DNA from: Clostridiales bacterium
GTDB taxonomy: Bacteria > Bacillota > Clostridia > Lachnospirales > WQUN01
Length of the DNA stretch: 11,437 bases
NCBI GenBank assembly: GCA_031289625.1
Contig: JAITPB010000180.1
Span: 1-11,437 of the forward strand
Reading direction: 5' to 3'
A program made the position numbers and the translations under genes. Position 1 is the first letter of the stretch; each line of letters opens with the position of its first letter. The notes under the pieces are model-generated. The model saw only the letters and a program-made list of their open reading frames with translations, was not told the DNA's origin and searched no databases. Positions 6,177 to 11,437 of the stretch are shown piece by piece.

Positions 6177-7706
6177 CTACCAATATTTTCGATCTAATCC
6201 TCTGTACTGAACCGCCTCGGCCAGATGCGTCAGCCCGATGCTGTCCTTTTGATCTAGGTCGGCGATGGTGCGCGCCAGCCGCAGGATTTTATGGTACGCC
6301 CTGGCGGAAAGTCCCATTTTATCAAAAACCTGGCGCAGCAATTTCTGCTCCTGCGGGCCGATGGCGCAGTATTTTTCGATCTGCGGGGCGGAAAGCTGCG
6401 CGTTAAACCGGATGTTTTCGCTGGCGTACCGGCTGCGCTGCATGAGAAGAGCGCCGGAGACGCGCGCCCGGATCCCTTCGGAGCTTTCCGTTTGCCTGCT
6501 GCTTTGCAGTGAGGTAAATTCTACAAAAGGCGCTTCCACCTGCATGTCAATCCGATCCAAAAGCGGGCCGGACACCCGGCCCAGATAATGAGCGATTTCG
6601 TTTTGGGTGCAGCGGCATTTCCCAGTAGAGCCATAATAACCGCACGGGCAGGGATTCATGGAAGCCGCCAGCAAAAAGAAACTCGGATATGTATGAACGC
6701 CGCTGACGCGGGAAACGGTGATCTGGCGGTCTTCCAGCGGCTGCCGGAGCATTTCGAGAGTTTTTTTCTGGAATTCCGGCAGTTCGTCCAGAAACAAAAT
6801 GCCATTGTGGGCCAGGCTGATTTCTCCCGGCATGGGAATGCGACCGCCGCCCACCAGCGCGGCGTGCGAAGCGGTATGATGCGGCGCGCGGAAGGGGCGC
6901 TGCGTGACCAGCGCTTTTTTGCTGTCCAACAGGCCGGCGATGCTGTAGACTTTGGTGATTTCCAAACTTTCCCTAAGACTGAGATCCGGCAGGATGCTGG
7001 GCAGGCGTTTGGCCATCATGGTTTTGCCGGAACCGGGCGGGCCTATCATGAGAATATTGTGATACCCAGCCGCCGCGATTTCCAACGCCCGCTTGACGCT
7101 CTCCTGGCCTTTGACATCCCCAAAATCCGGCAAGGCAGCCTCGCCGCGGGGCGGTTGAAAAGTTTTGGCTATGTCCGTCTGGATGGGCGTCCAGCGCCCC
7201 AGCCGGAGAATTTCGGCCAATTCAAAAAGAGTGGCCACGCCCATGACTTCCATCCCTTCGGCCAAAGCGCCTTCCTCCTGATTGGCGGCGGGCAGAATAC
7301 TTTTTCGACAGCCCTCGCGCCAGGCGGTGTGCACCATAGGCAATACGCCGCTGACCGGCCGCAGCGTGCCGTCCAGAGACAGCTCGCCTGTAAAAAAAAT
7401 ATCTTTGACAGAGGACTGGCTAATGACATCCATGCAAATCAAAATCCCCACGGCAATCGGCAAATCATAAGCAGGCCCTGCTTTTTTGGTATCCGCGGGC
7501 GCGAGGTTGACGGTGATGCGCTTGATGGGGAAATTCCATCCCGAGTTTTTGATCGCCGTGCGGACCCGATCTTTGGATTCTTTGATGGAAGAATCCGGCA
7601 GCCCCACAATATCAAAGGCTGGCAAGCCCTGACTGATATCCACTTCCACATCCACCAGATACCCGTCGATGCCCATGATAGCGCCGCTGGTGATTTTTGC
7701 AAGCAT
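6177..7706 (-). CDS. comM: YifB/ComM family Mg-chelatase-like AAA+ ATPase
   Basis: ComM is a hexameric helicase that drives branch migration during integration of transforming DNA; family members occur widely, also in bacteria not known to be competent. The 509-residue product has the usual length. It has the N-terminal ChlI-like domain (about 20-140, with GLPAFDIVGLPDSS and GELSLDGTLRPVSG). The AAA+ core (about 190-395) has Walker A GPPGSGKT (222-229) and Walker B ILFLDE (303-308). The NPCPCGYYG segment with further Cys (351-366) is family-typical. A C-terminal Mg-chelatase lid domain completes it. AGGGAG (7715-7720) lies eight bases before ATG 7706. The gene follows the MATE fusion gene by 33 bp with no terminator between, so it may be cotranscribed, but an extended -10 promoter just upstream may also serve it. 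The biological role here is inferred from family only. Confidence 0.95.
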   Translation of the reverse strand: MLAKITSGAIMGIDGYLVDVEVDISQGLPAFDIVGLPDSSIKESKDRVRTAIKNSGWNFPIKRITVNLAPADTKKAGPAYDLPIAVGILICMDVISQSSVKDIFFTGELSLDGTLRPVSGVLPMVHTAWREGCRKSILPAANQEEGALAEGMEVMGVATLFELAEILRLGRWTPIQTDIAKTFQPPRGEAALPDFGDVKGQESVKRALEIAAAGYHNILMIGPPGSGKTMMAKRLPSILPDLSLRESLEITKVYSIAGLLDSKKALVTQRPFRAPHHTASHAALVGGGRIPMPGEISLAHNGILFLDELPEFQKKTLEMLRQPLEDRQITVSRVSGVHTYPSFFLLAASMNPCPCGYYGSTGKCRCTQNEIAHYLGRVSGPLLDRIDMQVEAPFVEFTSLQSSRQTESSEGIRARVSGALLMQRSRYASENIRFNAQLSAPQIEKYCAIGPQEQKLLRQVFDKMGLSARAYHKILRLARTIADLDQKDSIGLTHLAEAVQYRGLDRKYW

Positions 7707-7739
7707 GATGTCGTCTCCCTCTTGATTTGCGCGAAATTT

Positions 7740-9743
7740 TCAGCTGCCTTGATTATAACACAACAAGTAATCGCAAATCACGTTTGCAGTATTTTCCACA
7801 CCGATAGAGGAGCTGTCGATATGCAGTTCGTATTGCCTCGCGGTTCCCCATTCCACGCCGGAAATGGTTTTGTAGTAGGCGGCTCTGGCGGCGTCGGAAC
7901 GCGCAATGCTGTGTTTGCCCTCCTGCTCTGTGTCGCCGTATATCTCCATCACTTTTTTCACCCTGTATGTTTCCGGCGCGTGAATAAAAATGCGAACAAC
8001 GTCCTCATAATTGCGCAGCACATAATCAGCGGCGCGCCCGACAATCACGCAAGAGCCGTTGTCCGCGATCTTCCGAATAATTTTCTCCTGCGCGATAATC
8101 GCCTGCCGCACCACTTCTGTGGTGCTTAAATACATTTCATGTATCAATGAGGGAGAATTGATGTTGATGTCAGATATGAACTCTTTCGCAAGCCCGCTTT
8201 CTTGCGCGGCAAGAGCGACAACCTCTTTATAGTAGAACGGAATGGCTAATTTTTCCGCGATAAGCTGCCCGATGTATTTCCCGGCTGAACCGTGTTGGCG
8301 GGCGATTGTAACAATCACGCCTTTGCGAGAGGACTTGAGCATTGCGGTATCGGAAATTTCCGCGTTTTTTGCTTTCGTGGAACCAAATTGTTTCCATACG
8401 CGGAGCAAGACAATGGCTGTTACACCCAACGCTAAAATGTCCGCTGCCGGAGCCGCCCAAAATATACCCTCCACTCCGATATAAGCAGGAATAATGAACG
8501 AAAAGGCAATCAGGAAAACGACATCGCGTATCACCGCCAGCGAGATAGCCGCAGCGGTTTTGCCTATGGATTGCAGAAATATCGCGCACACTTTTTGCAG
8601 GCAAGTAAATATGAGCAATGACAAATAGATTTGCAGGCAGTTTTGAGCGAAACTCAGATAAAGCGCGCTCTCTGCGCCGAATATATTGATAAATACAATC
8701 GGCATTGCTTCAAACAAAATGGTAGCAACCGCGCTGACCGCAAATGTCCACAGCAATATATATTTCAGCGCTTCTTTCACTCGATCAATGCGTTTCGCGC
8801 CATAGTTAAACCCGATTATCGGCTGCGCGCCGGAGGCAATCCCGATTGAAATCGTAAGCACGATTTGGAATAGCTTCATAATGACGACAAACGCCGCCAA
8901 CGGTATGTCCGCGCCGTATTCAGACCGCGCTCCATAGGCGACAAGCAGTTTGTTGTCAACAATCGTTACGAGTACAATCGAAATCTGTGTGAGAAAACTT
9001 GAACTGCCAAGTGGGAGAATAGATCTGATGTTTTGCAAGTTTGGTTTGAAGTCGCTGATTTTTAGCTTAAAGGTTTTGCTATTGCGAAGCAAGTAAATGA
9101 CGCAGATTAAAAAACTGATAAATTGTCCAAAAATTGTTGCGTAAGCGGCTCCTTGAATCCCCCAGCCCCATACGAAAATGGTAATCGGGTCAAAGATAAT
9201 GTTCAAAACTGCGCCGGCTAACATGGACAGCATGGCAAACCGAGGATTGCCGTCAGCCCGGATAATGGACGATAACGTGCATTGAACTAAGGCGAACGGC
9301 AGCATTACAAAAATAATGTTTCCGTAATCGCTTGTTAGTCTTATGGTCGCGTCGGTTGCTCCCAGGGAGTACAAAAGATTGCCGCCCCATAAAAGGCAGA
9401 CTACAGCAAGCGCCAACCCGCACACGAACGAAAGCAATATGCTGTTCGCAACGATTTTCCCCGACTGTTCTTTTTCTCCGCGTCCTTGTGCCAAGCTAAG
9501 CGCGGCGGCGGCTCCGTCCCCGAACATAAGGGCTATCCCCCAGCCAATTACCGTCAAAGGGAAGATGATTCCAGTGGCCGCGTTACCAAGATACCCGATG
9601 CCGTTTCCGATAAATATTTGGTCAACGATGTTGTACAGACACGAAATCATGAGAGATATGACGCACGGAATTGCGAATTTGAGCAGGAGATTGCGGATAG
9701 GCTCTGTGATGAGATAGTTACTTTGCTGCTGCGAATTTTCCAT
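7740..9743 (-). CDS. MATE-family transporter fused to a cytidylate-kinase-like domain
   Basis: Numbering is from ATG 9743 (667 aa). Residues 1 to about 453 are a complete MATE transporter with about 12 membrane segments (early NIVDQIFIGNG; conserved SGAQPIIGFNYGAKR near 304-318). MATE proteins export drugs or metabolites using a Na+ or H+ gradient. After a short polar linker (about 454-474) comes a cytosolic domain (about 475-663) resembling the cytidylate-kinase-like family (Pfam Cytidylate_kin2). It starts VTIARQHGSAGKYIG, then FYYKEVV, VIVGRAADYVLRN (about 567-579), ARAAYYKTISG and ELHIDSSSIG. The nucleotide loop differs from the classic G-x-x-G-x-G-K form, so kinase activity is not certain. 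A longer TTG start at 9779 has no ribosome binding site; GAGGCGAG upstream of the ATG is modest. The frame is uninterrupted across the junction. The leader carries a strong promoter and an attenuator-like structure. The substrate is unknown. Confidence 0.88.
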   Translation of the reverse strand: MENSQQQSNYLITEPIRNLLLKFAIPCVISLMISCLYNIVDQIFIGNGIGYLGNAATGIIFPLTVIGWGIALMFGDGAAAALSLAQGRGEKEQSGKIVANSILLSFVCGLALAVVCLLWGGNLLYSLGATDATIRLTSDYGNIIFVMLPFALVQCTLSSIIRADGNPRFAMLSMLAGAVLNIIFDPITIFVWGWGIQGAAYATIFGQFISFLICVIYLLRNSKTFKLKISDFKPNLQNIRSILPLGSSSFLTQISIVLVTIVDNKLLVAYGARSEYGADIPLAAFVVIMKLFQIVLTISIGIASGAQPIIGFNYGAKRIDRVKEALKYILLWTFAVSAVATILFEAMPIVFINIFGAESALYLSFAQNCLQIYLSLLIFTCLQKVCAIFLQSIGKTAAAISLAVIRDVVFLIAFSFIIPAYIGVEGIFWAAPAADILALGVTAIVLLRVWKQFGSTKAKNAEISDTAMLKSSRKGVIVTIARQHGSAGKYIGQLIAEKLAIPFYYKEVVALAAQESGLAKEFISDININSPSLIHEMYLSTTEVVRQAIIAQEKIIRKIADNGSCVIVGRAADYVLRNYEDVVRIFIHAPETYRVKKVMEIYGDTEQEGKHSIARSDAARAAYYKTISGVEWGTARQYELHIDSSSIGVENTANVICDYLLCYNQGS
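7752..7760 (-). promoter_or_regulatory. Possible extended -10 promoter for comM
   Basis: On the minus strand TGTTATAAT is a perfect extended -10 (TG-N-TATAAT). The -35 region is poor. It lies inside the last codons of the upstream gene, and the transcript would start near 7745, giving comM a leader of about 39 nt. Confidence 0.4.
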
Positions 9744-9831
9744 TGCTTGTTGCTCGCCTCTTTCAGAGTATGAACTCAATATTTGGAGTCTTTATCTGAG
9801 AAAAAGCTGCCTGAAAACTACATCAGAACAT

Positions 9832-9877
9832 AAAAAGTACGTAGAACTTGTTCAGAGTTCTACGCACCTCTGTTAAC
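9832..9877 (-). promoter_or_regulatory. Attenuator-like leader of the MATE/kinase fusion gene
   Basis: In the minus-strand transcript GTGCGTAGAAC (9867-9857) and GTTCTACGTAC (9847-9837) form a stem with one mismatch, followed at once by five U (9836-9832), an intrinsic terminator about 90 nt before the start codon. An earlier, mutually exclusive hairpin can form: GTT-aa-CAGAG (9877-9868) with CTCTGAAC (9857-9850). It traps the first terminator arm in its loop and would act as an antiterminator. Both folds lie just after the expected start of transcription. The inducing signal cannot be seen. Confidence 0.6.
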
Positions 9878-9887
9878 CGATGTTAAT

Positions 9888-9916
9888 ATTATAGCATAAT
9901 CGCGACTATTTGTCAA
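9888..9916 (-). promoter_or_regulatory. Perfect consensus sigma-A promoter of the MATE/kinase fusion gene
   Basis: On the minus strand TTGACA (9911-9916) and TATAAT (9888-9893) are exactly 17 bp apart. The expected start is near 9881. TGTTAA occurs twice in the initial region (+ strand 9871-9876 and 9881-9886), 10 bp apart, and could bind a regulator. TTTGTCA is repeated at 9909-9915 and 9925-9931. Confidence 0.85.
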
Positions 9917-9990
9917 AAGGGCAATTTGTCACGAAGTTTTTCCAGATGATTGTGCTGTTCGTGCGCTATTTCAACATTTTCAACGACGAT

Positions 9991-11379
9991 TTAATACGCC
10001 GTCAGCGGCGCAACCTCGCGCCGATAAATCCGTTTCAGCATAATCACGCCGATCACCGCCGACAACAACTCCGCAAGCGGAAACGCCCACCAAATGACGT
10101 TTTCCGCATTGGAGGCAAGCGTCAGCCAATAAGCCGCGGGAAGTGCGAACACGATTAGCCTCATCAGCGACACGGCAAGCGAACTCACGCCGCGCCCGAA
10201 CGCTTGAAACGCACCTTGATATGTGATGTTTGCGCCCGCGAAGATATAACCGAGTGTGATTACACGAACAGCCGACACGAACAGCGCGGTTGTCGATTCC
10301 GTAAGCGCGAACAGCGGGGCAAACGCAATCGCCGCGATTTGCAGGACTGCCATTCCGACAATCGCGATTCCAAGTGTGTACAGCATACCGAATTTGATAC
10401 CGTCGCGGACACGCTTTTTATTGCGAGCGCCGAAGTTGAACCCAACAATCGGAATCATCGCGTTGTTCATACCGAACATGGCGAAAAACACGAACTGCTG
10501 AACCTTGTAGTAAACGCCGTAAGCCGTAATTGCCGCGTTGCCCACTGGCCCGAAAATGATATTGACCGCATAGGTTTGAACCGACATCAAGGCTTGCATA
10601 ATAATCGCTGGGACGCCGATTTTGTAAATGTCTCTGATTATGGCGAGTTCCGGCTTAAAATATCGCGAGTGCGCGTCAATGTCATGATTTAACGCACAGT
10701 GAAATATAACCCCGAGAATCAGCGAAACAATTTGCCCTATTACAGTCGCGTAAGCCGCGCCCGCAACGCCCATTTGCGGACAACCGAGCAAACCGAATAT
10801 CATAATCGGATCGAGTACAATATTCACGGCGGCTCCGGCGATTTGTGCAATCATTGAAAGTACGGTGCGCCCTGTCGCCTGTAATAGCTTTTCGTAAATC
10901 ATAAACACTATCGCACCGAACGATAGCGTACAGCAGATAGTGAGATATTCTGTTCCTATTTGCAGTACAGTCGCGTCGGAGGTTTGCGTGGAAAAATACG
11001 GACGAACGCCGAATAGTCCGATGAGCAGAAACACGATATAGGTACATACGCCGAGAACGATTGAGTTCCCCGCGATTTTGCTCGCTCGTTCGCGTTCTCC
11101 CGCGCCAAGAGAGCGCGACAAAAGCGAGTTCACGCCCACGCCGGTACCTACGCCAATCGCAATCATCAGCATTTGAATCGGAAATGCCAGCGTCAGAGCG
11201 TTCAGCGCGATTTCGCCGGAGCTGTCCGGCATATTACCAACGAAATAGCTGTCGACGATATTATAAAACGCTTGCAATACCATAGAGAGAATCATCGGTA
11301 ATCCCATCGAGAGCATAAGCCGCTGAATCGGCACGGCCGCCATTTTGTTCTGCTGGAGTGTGGTTTTGGTTTGCTGCAT
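9991..11379 (-). CDS. MATE-family efflux transporter
   Basis: The 462-residue integral membrane protein has the normal length and about 12 hydrophobic segments in two halves, as in the multidrug and toxic compound extrusion family. The first half has MILSMVLQAFYNIVDSYFVGN (split around 29-49) and a conserved GVGTGVGVNSLLSRSLGAG region. The second half has MIPIVGFNFGARNKKRV, equivalent to the first. It lacks any extra C-terminal domain, unlike the downstream MATE gene. AGGAGG eight bases before ATG 11379 fixes the start. The 74 bp between its stop and the next promoter hold no clear terminator, only a weak CACGAA/TTCGTG pairing with a long loop. Upstream of the start only about 50 bp are visible, and I see no clear promoter. 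The substrate cannot be deduced. Confidence 0.93.
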   Translation of the reverse strand: MQQTKTTLQQNKMAAVPIQRLMLSMGLPMILSMVLQAFYNIVDSYFVGNMPDSSGEIALNALTLAFPIQMLMIAIGVGTGVGVNSLLSRSLGAGERERASKIAGNSIVLGVCTYIVFLLIGLFGVRPYFSTQTSDATVLQIGTEYLTICCTLSFGAIVFMIYEKLLQATGRTVLSMIAQIAGAAVNIVLDPIMIFGLLGCPQMGVAGAAYATVIGQIVSLILGVIFHCALNHDIDAHSRYFKPELAIIRDIYKIGVPAIIMQALMSVQTYAVNIIFGPVGNAAITAYGVYYKVQQFVFFAMFGMNNAMIPIVGFNFGARNKKRVRDGIKFGMLYTLGIAIVGMAVLQIAAIAFAPLFALTESTTALFVSAVRVITLGYIFAGANITYQGAFQAFGRGVSSLAVSLMRLIVFALPAAYWLTLASNAENVIWWAFPLAELLSAVIGVIMLKRIYRREVAPLTAY

Positions 11380-11385
11380 TTTAAT

Positions 11386-11392
11386 TTCCTCC
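11386..11392 (-). promoter_or_regulatory. Strong ribosome binding site of the unfused MATE gene
   Basis: On the minus strand AGGAGG precedes ATG 11379 by eight bases, confirming the start codon. The remaining bases to the window edge show no recognisable gene. Confidence 0.75.
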
Positions 11393-11437
11393 TATTTTTG
11401 TACAGCAAACGGCGCGAAGCTCGTAAGTCCGTCTTTC

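Noticed and set aside
6588..8129. A 513-codon open frame on the plus strand
   Set aside because: It runs antisense to comM and to the end of the MATE/kinase gene, both of which have clear family motifs. Its translation is rich in His, Arg, Gln and Phe with no recognisable domain, typical of a shadow frame in balanced-GC DNA.
9823..9867. A 14-codon GTG-started leader peptide (VRRTLNKFYVLFMF) overlapping the attenuator
   Set aside because: It would be an attractive sensor for ribosome stalling, but the only Shine-Dalgarno-like AGAGG directly abuts or overlaps the GTG, leaving no spacing. Kept as a possibility only; not annotated as a gene.
9917..9990. A terminator after the unfused MATE gene
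   Set aside because: Only CACGAA/TTCGTG with a loop of more than 20 nt was found, and no T-run follows on the minus strand.

Overview
The window looks like the chromosome of an anaerobic Firmicute of the class Clostridia. The clues are family composition (a class B sortase, a GlgB with short N-terminal modules, MATE pumps, a MATE/cytidylate-kinase-like fusion), near-consensus sigma-A promoters, strong AGGAGG-type ribosome binding sites, and balanced base composition. Genus or species cannot be read from the sequence alone.

Layout, left to right. (1) 1-404 is the right-hand end of an IS256-family insertion sequence: the last 53 codons of its transposase, about 215 bp of non-coding DNA rich in inverted repeats, and an IS256-type terminal inverted repeat. 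(2) 495-1283, minus strand, is rfbF (glucose-1-phosphate cytidylyltransferase) with its own good promoter. (3) A 36-bp palindromic terminator separates it from a class B sortase, also on the minus strand (1422-2396), which has a proline-rich stalk containing two 13-residue repeats. (4) A divergent control region (about 2415-2529) leads rightward to an uncharacterised cytoplasmic beta-propeller-like protein with a C-terminal coiled coil (2530-3819), then glgB, the glycogen branching enzyme (3911-6106). A bidirectional terminator follows. (5) Convergent to glgB, on the minus strand, lie comM/yifB (6177-7706), preceded by a MATE transporter fused to a cytidylate-kinase-like domain (7740-9743), preceded by a second, unfused MATE transporter (9991-11379).

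How the genes relate. The left half is an assortment of cell-surface (CDP-sugar, sortase) and storage-polysaccharide functions, each with its own signals rather than one operon. The right half is a minus-strand group of two transporters and comM. The most interesting regulatory element is upstream of the MATE/kinase fusion: a perfect consensus promoter (TTGACA, 17 bp, TATAAT) fires into a leader that can fold into an intrinsic terminator or into a mutually exclusive upstream hairpin. This is the layout expected of an inducible attenuator.

The best candidates for something poorly described are the MATE/kinase fusion with its attenuated leader, the beta-propeller/coiled-coil protein, and the structured non-coding tail of the insertion sequence. 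No tRNA, rRNA, CRISPR array or complete mobile element was seen.
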